A DNA stretch of 64,000 nt from Spirochaetaceae bacterium (GTDB lineage: Bacteria; Spirochaetota; Spirochaetia; Treponematales; Treponemataceae): contig JAGAOP010000040.1 in the NCBI GenBank assembly GCA_017623685.1, positions 1-64,000 of the forward strand. The letters are read 5' to 3'. The notes under the pieces were generated by a model. That model was not told where the DNA came from. It was given only the letters and a program-made list of their open reading frames with translations, and ran no database searches. This document shows positions 7,683 through 16,998 of this stretch, one piece after another; within the stretch, counting starts at the first letter, position 1; the number at the start of each line of letters is the position of its first letter. Both the position numbers and the translations under genes were made by a program.

Positions 7683-9851
7683 ATGCCTTTGATTAAAGTA
7701 GCTAATCTTTCTTTCACTTATGAAAATACTAATGTTCATGCTTTAAAAAATATATCTTTTGAAGTGGAGCAAGGTGAATATATCGCTATTTTGGGAATGA
7801 ATGGTTCTGGGAAAAGTACCTTAGCAAGAATTTTATGTGGTTTTTTAGAAGCACCAGAAAATTCTTTAGTTTTAGAAAAAAATAAAAGGACAGGAATTGT
7901 ATTTCAATCTCCAGAAGATCAAATTATAGCTGGAATCGTAAAAAACGATACAGCTTTTGGTCCTGAAAATTTAAAACTTTCATCTCAAGAAATAAATGCT
8001 CGAGTTTTATCTAGTTTGCAAAATGTAGATTTACTAGGAAAATCAGAATCAAAAACTTCGGCTCTTTCTCAGGGTCAAAAGCAAAAATTAGCCTTTGCAG
8101 GAATAAGTGCCTTGCATCCAGAAATATTAATTTTAGATGAACCCACATCCATGCTAGACCCAAAATCTCGTTCTGATTTTTTGGCAGTAATGGAAGAATG
8201 GCATAAAGAAGGAAAGACTTTGATTCATGTCACCCACGATTTTGAAGAAGCAAAAAAAGCTGAACGAATTTTGTTTTTAAATGATGGTGTCTTGGAATTT
8301 CAAGGTAGCCAAAAGATTTTTTTTGCACCCAATGGAATGGCAGAAAAGTTTTTCCCTTTTTCCAAAGTAACAAAAGTTTTTTCAGAAGAAAAAAATATTC
8401 AGACTATTATTAATCCAACAGAAATCTCTCTTTTGTTTGACAATATTACTTTTTCATATAAAACTCAAATTACCGAAGAACCATTATTTTCTAATTTTAC
8501 TTTATCTATTCCCAAAGGAAAGATGGTTGCCTTAATGGGTGGTTCTGGAAGTGGAAAGTCAACTTTATTGGAAATTGCTGCAGGTCTTTTAGAGCCAACG
8601 GAAGGAAAAGTTAAATGTAACCAATTACCCTTAATTGCTTTGCAAAATGCAGAAAAGGCTCTCTTTGCAGAATTCGCCGCAGATGATGTTGCTTTTGGGT
8701 TACGTAATAAAAATATTCAAGGGAAAAAACTTGTTGAAAAGGTAAAAGAATCTATGAACCTAGTTGGGCTACCTTTTGAAGAATTTAAAGACAAAAAAAC
8801 CTTTACTCTATCTGGTGGCCAAAAACGCAAACTTTTGTTAGCCGGAATAATTGCCTTAAATAGTCAAGTTTTGCTTTTTGATGAACCAACTGCGGGGCTT
8901 GATCCCATAAATCGAAATCATATTATGGATTTACTAAGAAAACTTTCTAATTCAGGGAAAACAATATTATTTTCAACTCATCGCCAAGAAGAATCTTTAA
9001 TGGCTGATTTTATTATAGATTTAGATAAGATAAAAAATACCAATAAAGAAAATTTATGTGACAACCAATCTATTCTATCTGATTTTTCAGATGAAAATAA
9101 CAACCTTGATTCGATAAAAATACCCAGTGGTGTAGGTTTACTGGATTTTTTTAGAAACTGTGGCGGAATTTTTTCTGCTGGTAGTAAAGAAAAATCTTTG
9201 GTACAAAAACTTTCTCCCTGTGCAAAATATATTGTTTTTTTTACCCTTTTTATTAGCGGCTTAGTGATTCCAAATGTTAAAATTTCTTTGGTAATCTTAG
9301 GTGTTATATTTTTATACGCAATATTTGCAAAATATTCTTTGAAAAAAATCTTTTTTTCCTTGATAAAATTTATACCTTTGATTTTAATTTTTTTGTTTTT
9401 GCAATTATTACTGATTCCAAAGCCTCCGGCAGAGGAAATTTTATGGTCTTGGAAATTTATTCATATTAGTGAAAAAAGTATAAGTGCCATATGTCTAATT
9501 TTAATTCACACTATTTGTGCCTTTATTTCACTTGCTGTATTTGTTTATTCAATTAAAGAGCAGGAAGTTTTAGACGGATTAAAAGGAATTTTAAAACCTT
9601 TTTCTTTTTGTGGATTTCCTGTTAGACATATCGTTTTAATTGCAGGAATTGTGTATCGTTTTGTTCCTCTTTTAGCCGAAGAGGGAGCTTGTATTGTGAA
9701 AGTACAAATTGTTCGAGGTGGGTTAGGTGAAGCGAAAGTTTTTTTTGCTAAAGTGAAAAAAACTCTTCCTTTGCTTATTCCTCTATTTGTAAATACAATA
9801 AAAAGAAGTGATTTATTAGCAGAAGCTTTAACTGCAAGGCATTATTCTTAA
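7683..9851 (+). CDS. ECF transporter energy-coupling module, EcfA-EcfA-EcfT in one chain
   Basis: A 722-aa fusion. The first ABC ATPase (about 1-230) has Walker A GMNGSGKST, signature LSQGQ and Walker B ILILDEPTS. The second (about 250-470) has GGSGSGKST, LSGGQ and VLLFDEPTAGLD. The C-terminal part (about 490-722) has five to six hydrophobic helices and an EcfT-type coupling region (IVRGG and a terminal LTARHY). In most bacteria these are three separate proteins. The module powers vitamin or metal uptake through an S-component. None is encoded in this window, so the substrate is unknown and a shared (group II) arrangement is likely. Confidence 0.9.
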   Translation: MPLIKVANLSFTYENTNVHALKNISFEVEQGEYIAILGMNGSGKSTLARILCGFLEAPENSLVLEKNKRTGIVFQSPEDQIIAGIVKNDTAFGPENLKLSSQEINARVLSSLQNVDLLGKSESKTSALSQGQKQKLAFAGISALHPEILILDEPTSMLDPKSRSDFLAVMEEWHKEGKTLIHVTHDFEEAKKAERILFLNDGVLEFQGSQKIFFAPNGMAEKFFPFSKVTKVFSEEKNIQTIINPTEISLLFDNITFSYKTQITEEPLFSNFTLSIPKGKMVALMGGSGSGKSTLLEIAAGLLEPTEGKVKCNQLPLIALQNAEKALFAEFAADDVAFGLRNKNIQGKKLVEKVKESMNLVGLPFEEFKDKKTFTLSGGQKRKLLLAGIIALNSQVLLFDEPTAGLDPINRNHIMDLLRKLSNSGKTILFSTHRQEESLMADFIIDLDKIKNTNKENLCDNQSILSDFSDENNNLDSIKIPSGVGLLDFFRNCGGIFSAGSKEKSLVQKLSPCAKYIVFFTLFISGLVIPNVKISLVILGVIFLYAIFAKYSLKKIFFSLIKFIPLILIFLFLQLLLIPKPPAEEILWSWKFIHISEKSISAICLILIHTICAFISLAVFVYSIKEQEVLDGLKGILKPFSFCGFPVRHIVLIAGIVYRFVPLLAEEGACIVKVQIVRGGLGEAKVFFAKVKKTLPLLIPLFVNTIKRSDLLAEALTARHYS

Positions 9852-9878
9852 AATATATAGAATAGGTGTTAAATTTAT

Positions 9879-9915
9879 AAAACGCAAGAAAAATACATTT
9901 CTTGCGTTTTTTTTT
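9879..9915 (+). terminator. Intrinsic terminator between the ECF fusion and thrS
   Basis: The stem 9881-9891 pairs perfectly with 9898-9908 around a six-base loop, extended by AA/TT. A run of T follows on the plus strand to 9915. It ends the ECF transcript; the minus-strand side has fewer T but it may also serve thrS. Confidence 0.85.
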
Positions 9916-9916
9916 A

Positions 9917-11671
9917 TTAGATTCCAGCAACGTGATTTGCTACCATATTTTTTACATAGGCAACAAATTCTTCTATCTTCATCACCTGTTGTGGTCTTCC
10001 ATCTCGGAAACGTATGGTAACAGTTCCTTCGTTTGATTCTTTTTCACCCACAACTAACATATAAGGAATTTTTTGGGTTTGAGCTAAACGAATTTTTGCG
10101 TTCATACGATCATTCCTTAAGTCTGCTTTAGTACGAATATCAGCAGCTTCAAAGGCTGCATTTACTTTTTCTGCATAATCATTAAATGTGGGAGCAACAG
10201 GAATTACCACTGCTTGTTGGTAATGAAGCCAAGTTGGCAATGCCCCTGCATAGTTTTCTATGAGGATACCAATAAAACGTTCTAAGGATCCTAAAACAGC
10301 TCTATGTAGCATTACAGGATGATGTTTTGCATTATCGTCTCCTACATACTCTGCGTTAAGACGTTCAGCAGATGGTAATTGGAAATCCACTTGAATTGTT
10401 CCGCATTGCCAACCTCGACCTAATGCATCTACCAAAGTAAACTCTAGTTTTGGACCGTAAAAAGCACCTTCACCTGGTTGTAATTCATATTGAATACCAG
10501 CTTTTTTACAAGCTTCATCTAATGCAGCTTCTGCTCTGTCCCAAGTTGCATCGTCACCAACACGAAGCTCTGGTCTTGTAGAAAATTTAACTGTAATTCT
10601 GTCTTCGCCAAAACCAAAATCCTTATACATTTCTTTTAATAGGTTACAGAACTTTTCTACTTCTGAAGGAATTTGGTCTTCTGTACAGAAAATATGACCA
10701 TCGTCTTGAACGAATCCCCTAACACGCATAATTCCATGCAAAGCACCAGATGCTTCGTTACGGGTACATGAACCGAATTCTGCCATGCGAAGTGGTAAAT
10801 CTTTATAGGAACGCAAACTGTTGCGGAAAATTTCCACATGTCCTGGACAATTCATAGGTTTTAGGGCAAAAAGTCGTTTTTCGCTTTCAGTAATAAACAT
10901 ATTTTCCTTATATTTTGCCCAGTGCCCAGATCGTTCCCAAAGAGAACGAGGCATAACAAAAGGTGTGTTTACTTCTACGTAACCATCTTTTCGTATTTTG
11001 CCACGAACATAATCTTTGATTATAGAATAAATCATCCAACCGTTGGGGTGCCAGAAAATTTCTCCGGGGTTATCTTCGTCAATATGGAATAAATCTAATT
11101 CCTTGCCTATTTTTCGATGATCTCTGCGTTCAGCTTCGGCTAGCATTTCAAGGTAAGCTTTTAGATCATTTGGTTTTTCCCAAGCGGTGGCGTAAATTCG
11201 AGTTAACATTGGACGCTTTTCGTCACCACGCCAATATGCACCAGCAGTCTTCATAAGTTTAAATGCCTGAGCATTTATTTCTTTTGTATTTGCAACATGG
11301 GGACCTCGGCACAAATCTGTAAAACTATTCTGAGTATAAATTGAAATTGTTTCATTTTCTGGAAGCTCATTAATCAACTCAACCTTATAGGGTTGGTCAG
11401 CGAACATTTTTAGAGCTTCTTCTCTTGAAATTTCTTTGCGTACAAAGTCATGATTCCCAGAAAGAATCTTTCGCATTTCTTTTTCTATTGCAGGTAAGTC
11501 TTCTTGGGTAATGGGGCGTGTCAATTCAAAATCGTAGTAAAAACCTGTATCGATAGCAGGACCAATTGCAACCTTTGAGCCAGGAAATAGTTTTAAAACT
11601 GCTTCTGCCATAACATGAGATGTGCTGTGGCGAATGGTTGCCAGTCTGTCGTTTTGTTCATTGGAAGACAT
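9917..11671 (-). CDS. thrS: Threonyl-tRNA synthetase lacking the TGS domain
   Basis: A 584-aa class II synthetase that charges tRNA-Thr. It opens directly in the editing (N2) domain ([13 protein letters not shown], the HxxxH of the editing/SAD site), then the catalytic core ([10 protein letters not shown] and [16 protein letters not shown] with zinc-ligand and motif 2/3 elements) and the anticodon-binding domain (about 485-584). The roughly 60-residue TGS domain found in E. coli ThrRS is absent. ATG 11671 is preceded by AAGGGG. An in-frame start at 11743 would lie upstream of the promoter at 11711-11739, so it is rejected. Confidence 0.95.
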   Translation of the reverse strand: MSSNEQNDRLATIRHSTSHVMAEAVLKLFPGSKVAIGPAIDTGFYYDFELTRPITQEDLPAIEKEMRKILSGNHDFVRKEISREEALKMFADQPYKVELINELPENETISIYTQNSFTDLCRGPHVANTKEINAQAFKLMKTAGAYWRGDEKRPMLTRIYATAWEKPNDLKAYLEMLAEAERRDHRKIGKELDLFHIDEDNPGEIFWHPNGWMIYSIIKDYVRGKIRKDGYVEVNTPFVMPRSLWERSGHWAKYKENMFITESEKRLFALKPMNCPGHVEIFRNSLRSYKDLPLRMAEFGSCTRNEASGALHGIMRVRGFVQDDGHIFCTEDQIPSEVEKFCNLLKEMYKDFGFGEDRITVKFSTRPELRVGDDATWDRAEAALDEACKKAGIQYELQPGEGAFYGPKLEFTLVDALGRGWQCGTIQVDFQLPSAERLNAEYVGDDNAKHHPVMLHRAVLGSLERFIGILIENYAGALPTWLHYQQAVVIPVAPTFNDYAEKVNAAFEAADIRTKADLRNDRMNAKIRLAQTQKIPYMLVVGEKESNEGTVTIRFRDGRPQQVMKIEEFVAYVKNMVANHVAGI

Positions 11672-11710
11672 AAAAACCCCTTGTAAAACTAAATTGCTAA
11701 ATAATATAGA

Positions 11711-11739
11711 AGAATATAGTGCTTGCGACGAAGTGTCAA
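11711..11739 (-). promoter_or_regulatory. thrS sigma-70-type promoter
   Basis: On the minus strand TTGACA (11734-11739) and TATTCT (11711-11716) are separated by 17 bp. Transcription would begin near 11704, giving a leader of about 30 nt with the AAGGGG site. No T-box-like leader is present. Confidence 0.75.
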
Positions 11740-11847
11740 GCATATTTTGTTTTTTGTTAATTTATAAATTGATGTTAAAAGGTATAAATAAGAAAAAAAA
11801 TATTTTCACCTAATTACGAGTGTATTTTATATCGCATATAAAATCAA

Positions 11848-11876
11848 TTGACCATACTTTGCTATTTTTGTATATT
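11848..11876 (+). promoter_or_regulatory. clpP promoter
   Basis: TTGACC at 11848-11853, a 17-bp spacer and TATATT at 11871-11876. A second TATAAT overlaps at 11876-11881. This leaves a leader of about 50 nt before the Shine-Dalgarno at 11924. Confidence 0.65.
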
Positions 11877-11932
11877 ATAATTAAAAAGGAATGATTTTTA
11901 TATAATACTATTTCTTTTTTATGGGAGTTAAA

Positions 11933-12526
11933 ATGAACACAACAATATATAAAGATACAGAAGAAAAAAAAGAACAAAATTTAGAACAAGATTCTCTTAG
12001 CTTTAAGTTTTTACAAACTAGACAGATTCTTCTTTCTGGCGAAGTGAATAAATCTCTTGCAGAAAAAGTTATTCGTCAGTTATTACTATTAGAATCTATT
12101 TCAAATGAACCAATTCGTATTTTTATAGATTCTCCTGGTGGAGATGTGGATGCTGGATATGCTATTTTTGATATGATACGTTTTATTAAAGCTCCAGTTT
12201 ATTGTATTGGAATGGGGCTTGTGGCAAGTGCAGGTGCTTTAATATTACTTGCTGCAGATAAAACTAGACGTTTAGGGTTACCAAATAGCCACTATCTTAT
12301 TCACCAGCCTTTAAGTGGAATTAATGGTGTGGCAACTGATATAGAAATTCATGCAAAAGAATTAGAAAAAACCAGAGCAAAGATTAATGATCTTATTGCA
12401 CAAGAAACAGGAAAGCCTCTTGCTCAGGTTCAACTAGATACAGATCGTGATTATTGGCTTAATGCAGAAGAAGCTAAGGAATACGGTTTAATTGATAAGG
12501 TTGTTTCTTCTAGAGATCAGCTTTAA
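11933..12526 (+). CDS. clpP: ATP-dependent Clp protease proteolytic subunit ClpP
   Basis: A 197-aa serine protease subunit that forms the barrel degrading unfolded and tmRNA-tagged proteins with a ClpX/ClpA partner. Visible motifs are DSPGGDVDAG, the catalytic Ser in VASAGA (usually AASMGA), the catalytic His in HQP and the Asp in DRDYWLNAEEAKEYGLID. The catalytic triad is therefore complete. GGGAG at 11924-11928 selects ATG 11933 over the in-frame ATG at 11921, which overlaps that site. No clp ATPase is adjacent. Confidence 0.95.
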   Translation: MNTTIYKDTEEKKEQNLEQDSLSFKFLQTRQILLSGEVNKSLAEKVIRQLLLLESISNEPIRIFIDSPGGDVDAGYAIFDMIRFIKAPVYCIGMGLVASAGALILLAADKTRRLGLPNSHYLIHQPLSGINGVATDIEIHAKELEKTRAKINDLIAQETGKPLAQVQLDTDRDYWLNAEEAKEYGLIDKVVSSRDQL

Positions 12527-12542
12527 CCTGTTTTTTTGCTAT

Positions 12543-12571
12543 TTTCAAAGACTAGGCTTCTGTGATATAAT
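12543..12571 (+). promoter_or_regulatory. Extended -10 promoter next to the GNAT start codon
   Basis: TGATATAAT (extended -10; TATAAT at 12566-12571) ends five bases before ATG 12577. TTTCAA at 12543-12548 is a weak -35 at 17 bp. There is no Shine-Dalgarno before the gene, so a leaderless transcript is likely. Confidence 0.5.
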
Positions 12572-12576
12572 TATTT

Positions 12577-13488
12577 ATGACTTTTGAACTTTCGGAAGAG
12601 CTTTCTAGCCAAATTGCCTTTGCTATGGAAAATCATGATACTATTTTTGTTCTCGATGCCAAAACTTTGCAATTAGTAGAAAAAGATTCCATCAATAGTT
12701 CAGAAAAATCACGATATTATTTTTTACCAGAGTGGGATTCTTCAAGTGGTTTCCGTATGATGGAACGATTTGTTAGTATACAACGTAATATAGTCTTGAA
12801 GCAAAAATTACGCTCTGTACTTTTTTCCGGAAAGGGGGTGTTTAGAAATTTTAAGAATGTGCTAAAGTCTTTTCCAGAAGCAGAAAAACAATGGTTTTCT
12901 TTTCGAGAAAAAGAAATGACTCAGCACATATTGCAATGGTATAACTTATTAAGAGATACGTGGGGTTTAGAAAAACTTGGGGAAGAGCCAGAAGATAGTG
13001 AAGATTTGATTCATGATGATTTTATATTTCGACAGTATCAACATAATACAGACGAAGAGCATTTGCTTTTAGCTTCTAATTCAATTATGGCAGAAATGGA
13101 AAGAGACTGGCCTGGAGAACTTGGAGTTGCCTTGTCTGATTTATGGCAAAATCAATATATCCATGGAGAACAAAAATCATCTTTTTCATTGATAGTAGAA
13201 ACCGTAGACGGGGATTTTGCCGGTTGTATTGCTGCATGTCCTTGTCCAACTTACGCACGGAAGACTATGCTTTTAACCACGTTTTTTGTTTTACAAAATT
13301 ACCGAGGCTTAGGATTAGGAAAAGAACTTTTATCCATTTGCCTATCAAACCTAAAACGCCAAGGAATTCGTTGGGTAATTTTATCCAACATGATTATACC
13401 TTCTTTTTTAGTTTCTTGCTTAACCAGATTTGGTTTTGTAAGTTATGGTGGAGGGTATATTTTGGATTTTTCAAAACAGACAGAATAA
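12577..13488 (+). CDS. GNAT-family acetyltransferase with uncharacterised N-terminal half
   Basis: A 303-aa protein. The C-terminal third (about 195-303) is a GNAT fold: the acetyl-CoA loop reads NYRGLGLGKELL (R/Q-x-x-G-x-G/A type) and is followed by the usual SNxxxPSFL and RFGF elements. The N-terminal 190 residues are charged and match no family I know. Substrate is unknown. It follows clpP by 50 nt but appears to have its own promoter. Confidence 0.75.
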   Translation: MTFELSEELSSQIAFAMENHDTIFVLDAKTLQLVEKDSINSSEKSRYYFLPEWDSSSGFRMMERFVSIQRNIVLKQKLRSVLFSGKGVFRNFKNVLKSFPEAEKQWFSFREKEMTQHILQWYNLLRDTWGLEKLGEEPEDSEDLIHDDFIFRQYQHNTDEEHLLLASNSIMAEMERDWPGELGVALSDLWQNQYIHGEQKSSFSLIVETVDGDFAGCIAACPCPTYARKTMLLTTFFVLQNYRGLGLGKELLSICLSNLKRQGIRWVILSNMIIPSFLVSCLTRFGFVSYGGGYILDFSKQTE

Positions 13489-13621
13489 ATTTTCTTGTTA
13501 GGAACATATTTTATATTCTAACTGTGAAACAGTTTGCCAATAAAATAATTGCCACTTCTAGAGTTTATCAAGGGCTAATATTAATGGCCATTTCGACAAT
13601 TTATCTTTAGGCAAACATTAC

Positions 13622-13663
13622 GTTTGTAGAAATATAGGTTCTACGAACTTTATTTTACTTTTT
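13622..13663 (+). terminator. Intrinsic terminator after the acetyltransferase
   Basis: Arms 13622-13631 and 13639-13648 form a 10-bp stem (one G-U) around a seven-base loop. A T-rich stretch (TTTATTTTACTTTTT) follows. A smaller hairpin (CAAAC/GTTTG) abuts it upstream and competes for the same bases. Confidence 0.65.
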
Positions 13664-13711
13664 GATTCACCCAAATCATTTTTTTTATCGGGTGCTTTAT
13701 AGGAGTTTTTT

Positions 13712-14425
13712 ATGACTAAAAAAAACAATTTTTCTTTTGATTTAGAACGATTTGAAATTTTATTAGAAGAAGCTGTAAATAAGGTAAAAACAGAAGAAGA
13801 TCCTGATGCATTAAACCAAATGAAAGCTTTATTTAAGAAAAAAGTTCCTTTTACACTTAGAATGTACGTAGCCGCTTATCTAGCAAAAGAAGTTGCATTT
13901 GGAAATTCAACTTCTTTCCCAAGAGGTGGTAGAAGACCTTATGGTAGAGATTATTCTTCTTCAGAAAGGATGGGCCGCCGAGATAAACGAATTTCTGAAA
14001 AACGATATATGCGTTCAGAAAATAGTTCTCGAACTGAACCAAGACAGCCCAGTAATCGTGTTGTAATTGATGAAGAATTAGCAGCTACACTTTTTATCAG
14101 TATCGGAAGAAATCGTCGCGTTTTTCCAAGAGATTTAGTGGGAATGTTGATTCAAGTGGCTGGATTAGAAAGAGAAAAAATAGGCGATATTAGAACCTTA
14201 GAAAATTATTCTTTTGTTCAAGTATTTAAGGAAGATGCAGAAAAAGTAATTTCAGCATTAGATGGTTATGAATACCGTGGAAGAAAGCTTTCTGTTAGCT
14301 ATTCTCATAAAAAAGAAGATGGTAATAGCCAGATTGATGAAAGATTTGATGACGATCAAGAATTAAATAGTTTTTCTGAGTCTCAGATTCAACAATCTGA
14401 TATTATAGAACAGCCAGAAGAATAA
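13712..14425 (+). CDS. DbpA-type RNA-binding domain protein
   Basis: A 237-aa protein. Residues about 120-205 (LFISIGRNRRVFPRDLVGML through YRGRKLSVSYS) match the RNA-recognition-like domain found at the C-terminus of DbpA/CsdA-type DEAD-box helicases. Here it stands alone, with no helicase motifs. An Arg/Ser/Gly-rich basic segment (about 68-112) precedes it and an acidic tail follows. AGGAG lies seven bases before the ATG. Likely an rRNA or mRNA binding protein; the partner helicase is not in the window. Confidence 0.75.
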   Translation: MTKKNNFSFDLERFEILLEEAVNKVKTEEDPDALNQMKALFKKKVPFTLRMYVAAYLAKEVAFGNSTSFPRGGRRPYGRDYSSSERMGRRDKRISEKRYMRSENSSRTEPRQPSNRVVIDEELAATLFISIGRNRRVFPRDLVGMLIQVAGLEREKIGDIRTLENYSFVQVFKEDAEKVISALDGYEYRGRKLSVSYSHKKEDGNSQIDERFDDDQELNSFSESQIQQSDIIEQPEE

Positions 14426-14438
14426 TATGATTTTTTCC

Positions 14439-14475
14439 TCAGCATTTAGGAATATTTTTTATTCTTAAATGTTGA
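14439..14475 (+). promoter_or_regulatory. Long hairpin at the 5' end of the MBL-hydrolase gene
   Basis: Bases 14439-14454 pair with 14460-14475 through 16 continuous pairs in RNA (two G-U) around a TTTTT loop. It lies between the RNA-binding-protein gene and the hydrolase start. No T-tract follows the right arm, so it is not a classical terminator. It buries the in-frame ATG at 14469, favouring ATG 14496 as the true start. Confidence 0.55.
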
Positions 14476-14495
14476 GATTTAAATTGAGATTGTCC

Positions 14496-15212
14496 ATGGA
14501 AATTGAAGTTTGTAAAACAGGAATTTTTCAGGTGAACTCATTAATTGTGCCTGTAACTAATAATTATTGCTTTGTTACAGATATTGGTGGGCATATTGAA
14601 TATATTTCTTCTGTACTAGAAAAAAATAATTTAACTCCTATTGCAGTAATTTTAACACATGGACATTTTGATCATATTTTAGGTTTAGCTGATTTTTGCC
14701 AAAAATATCCACTTGTAAAAGTTGCAATACATTCTGCAGAAGAAGGTAGGTTAGGAAAACTTGGCTTAGATTGGGTAAAAAAAGACCTATATGCTTTTGG
14801 AATGGAACATATTTTGCCAAAGAATTTAGAACTACCAAAAGCTTCTATTCTTTTGGAAGAAGGAAATACACTTTCAAATTTGTTTACTTTTGATGGAGAA
14901 TTTTCCTTGTCTCCGATTTTTGAACATATTCTTCCTGAAGAATTAAATGAGTTAAAAAATGAACTTAAACAATGGGAAGTATTAAGTACTCCTGGGCATA
15001 CACCTGGTTCAATTTGTCTTTATAATCGCCAAAAGGAAATTCTTATTTCTGGAGATACATTGTTTTATTTGAGTTTTGGAAGAACAGATTTAGAAGGTGG
15101 AAATGAATCTCAAATGAAAAAAAGTTTAAGCCGACTATATTCATTGCCACCTACAACCTTAGTTTATCCAGGGCATGATATATTCGGCTTTCCTTTGTGC
15201 AAAAATCTTTAG
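14496..15212 (+). CDS. Metallo-beta-lactamase-fold hydrolase (glyoxalase II-like)
   Basis: A 238-aa protein. The metal-binding motif THGHFDH is near residue 50-56, with downstream GHTPGS, SGDTLF and PGHD supplying the remaining His/Asp ligands of a binuclear site. This fits the YcbL/glyoxalase II branch, which hydrolyses thioesters such as S-lactoylglutathione; the true substrate cannot be read from sequence. ATG 14496 is chosen because the alternative ATG 14469 is inside a stable hairpin. It converges with nptA at 17 nt. Confidence 0.8.
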   Translation: MEIEVCKTGIFQVNSLIVPVTNNYCFVTDIGGHIEYISSVLEKNNLTPIAVILTHGHFDHILGLADFCQKYPLVKVAIHSAEEGRLGKLGLDWVKKDLYAFGMEHILPKNLELPKASILLEEGNTLSNLFTFDGEFSLSPIFEHILPEELNELKNELKQWEVLSTPGHTPGSICLYNRQKEILISGDTLFYLSFGRTDLEGGNESQMKKSLSRLYSLPPTTLVYPGHDIFGFPLCKNL

Positions 15213-15229
15213 ATTTATCTTCAAATTGG

Positions 15230-16888
15230 TTACTTTGTATTTGCCAGTGCTTCAGAAATACTAAAGGCCCTATCCCCAATTTTTTCTATATTTCTAACCA
15301 TATCAATATAGAGTAACTCTGCTTTTACATCGGCTCCGCTTTCTAGCCGTTTTCGAGCTATTTTTTTCAAATTCTTACGGAATAAATCAATCTGGTTTTC
15401 AAAATTTTGAGCAATTTCTAATTGTTCTTTGCTTAGAGTTTTGTTTATATTTTCTCGAATAAATTCTAAGAATTGATGTGCTAAATCCACATATGGTTGG
15501 AATCTTTCCATGTCTTCTTCTGCGAAAACCATATTTTTTTCAATACTGCGTTTTAATAAAACTGCAACGCTATAACAGTCATCTGTCATGCTTTCAAGGG
15601 CATCCACTATATGCAACATCATTGAAACATTGTTTTTTAATTTTTCTCCCATGGGCAACTGGGAGCATCGAATTAAATATTGTGAAAGTTGTTCTTGCAT
15701 TTGATCTGCAAAATCTTCATCTTTAGTTAAAGGTTCAAACTGGATTTCCAAAAAATCTTTATTTCTGTTAGAAAACCCAATTTTAATTTTGTCAAACATT
15801 CTGATAACAACGTTAGTCATATCTGAGATTTCTTTTTCTGCACGAACAAGATAAGCAGCTGCATTTTCTATAGAACCTGTTTCAACAAACTCAAGGTGGT
15901 AAACATCTGGGGTTTCGTCTTTTTTAGGTTTAATAAGTTTTTCTGCAAGCATTGCAATTTGATTTGCAAAGGGCAAGAAAATTGCAGTGTTAACCACATT
16001 AAAGACAGTGTGTAGCATTGCAATATGGTAAGTGATATTGTCTTCTATTTTCCCAGGAACAATCCAATCTACTAAATCTAGCAAAGGATGCAAGAATAGT
16101 GCTGCTAGTAAAGTTCCTGCTACATTAAATAATACGTGAATTAATGCGGCACGCCTTGCGTTTACTTTTGTTCCTATAGCTGCCAAAACAGCATCTATTG
16201 TAGAGCCAATATTGCTTCCTAAAACCATTGCAGCTGCAAATTCCCAAGGAAGCAAACCATTGTGAGACATGGTAAGAATAATTGCAGTGGAAGCACTAGA
16301 AGAATGTAGTAAAACTGTTATTCCTATACCTGCAACTATTCCAATAATAATGCTGAATAAACCTTTGCCAGTCCAAGTTGAAAGAAAGCTCATGCTTCCT
16401 GCATCTAAGGTAGGAATAGCCTTGGATAACATATCTAGACCTAAGAATAATAAACCGAAGCCCATTAATGCTTCGCCTAAACTTTGCTTTTTTATTTTCT
16501 TTTGAATAGATAAAAAGTATCCGAATCCGAAAACTGGAATAGCTAAGTTTGCAATCTTAAAATTAAAGCCAAAAAAAGCTACGATCCAAGCTGTAATTGT
16601 GGTTCCAATATTGGCACCAAAAATAATCCCTACAGATTGGGTTAAGGATAAAAGCCCTGCGTTTACAAAGGAAACAACCATTACTGTTGTGGCACCTGAG
16701 GACTGGATTATCATTGTAATGAACATACCAGTAAGCATTGCCAAAAAACGGTTGCTTGTCATTTTGCCCAAAATTCGATGTAAACTGTCTCCAGCACTTT
16801 TTTGGACACCATCACTCATCATTTTCATGCCGTAAAGCAGAAAAGCTAGAGCACCAATAAACTGAAAAATTATCGAAATAACCTGCAC
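15230..16888 (-). CDS. Na/Pi cotransporter family protein with PhoU-like tail
   Basis: A 552-aa protein. The membrane half (about 1-310) shows the inverted duplicated Na/Pi motifs QSSGATTVMVVSF/GANIGTTITA and HSSSASTAIILT/GSNIGSTIDA that define the NptA/SLC34-like family. The cytoplasmic C-terminus (about 340-550) is a helical PhoU-like domain. It imports phosphate with sodium. The start is GTG 16888, and the N-terminal sequence aligns naturally with family members from there. No Shine-Dalgarno is present and a promoter ends six bases upstream. Confidence 0.9.
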   Translation of the reverse strand: MQVISIIFQFIGALAFLLYGMKMMSDGVQKSAGDSLHRILGKMTSNRFLAMLTGMFITMIIQSSGATTVMVVSFVNAGLLSLTQSVGIIFGANIGTTITAWIVAFFGFNFKIANLAIPVFGFGYFLSIQKKIKKQSLGEALMGFGLLFLGLDMLSKAIPTLDAGSMSFLSTWTGKGLFSIIIGIVAGIGITVLLHSSSASTAIILTMSHNGLLPWEFAAAMVLGSNIGSTIDAVLAAIGTKVNARRAALIHVLFNVAGTLLAALFLHPLLDLVDWIVPGKIEDNITYHIAMLHTVFNVVNTAIFLPFANQIAMLAEKLIKPKKDETPDVYHLEFVETGSIENAAAYLVRAEKEISDMTNVVIRMFDKIKIGFSNRNKDFLEIQFEPLTKDEDFADQMQEQLSQYLIRCSQLPMGEKLKNNVSMMLHIVDALESMTDDCYSVAVLLKRSIEKNMVFAEEDMERFQPYVDLAHQFLEFIRENINKTLSKEQLEIAQNFENQIDLFRKNLKKIARKRLESGADVKAELLYIDMVRNIEKIGDRAFSISEALANTK

Positions 16889-16894
16889 AGATTA

Positions 16895-16923
16895 ACAGTA
16901 ACAGAACACTGTTTTTTTTTCAA
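16895..16923 (-). promoter_or_regulatory. Na/Pi cotransporter promoter, apparently leaderless
   Basis: Minus strand: TTGAAA (16918-16923), 17 bp, TACTGT (16895-16900). The GTG start at 16888 is the seventh base after the -10, where transcription should begin. Confidence 0.55.
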
Positions 16924-16950
16924 CTAATAATAATGGGATAATTCGTTTTT

Positions 16951-16986
16951 AATTGCCGAAAACTGTAAAAACAGAATTCGGCAATT
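16951..16986 (-). other. Perfect inverted repeat between rnfB and the Na/Pi gene
   Basis: AATTGCCGAA at 16951-16960 pairs perfectly with TTCGGCAATT at 16977-16986. A small CTGT/ACAG stem sits inside the loop. It follows rnfB by 12 nt, so it probably ends or stabilises the Rnf mRNA. No T-run follows on the minus strand, so an operator is the alternative. Confidence 0.5.
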
Positions 16987-16998
16987 GATTTTCCAGAT

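Noticed and set aside
13143-13610. 155-codon frame overlapping the acetyltransferase
   Set aside because: It is a shifted frame of the GNAT coding sequence running into the intergenic region; no start site or recognisable domain.
16951-16986. Intrinsic terminator for the rnf operon
   Set aside because: The stem is perfect but no T-run follows on the minus strand, so it is listed only as an inverted repeat.
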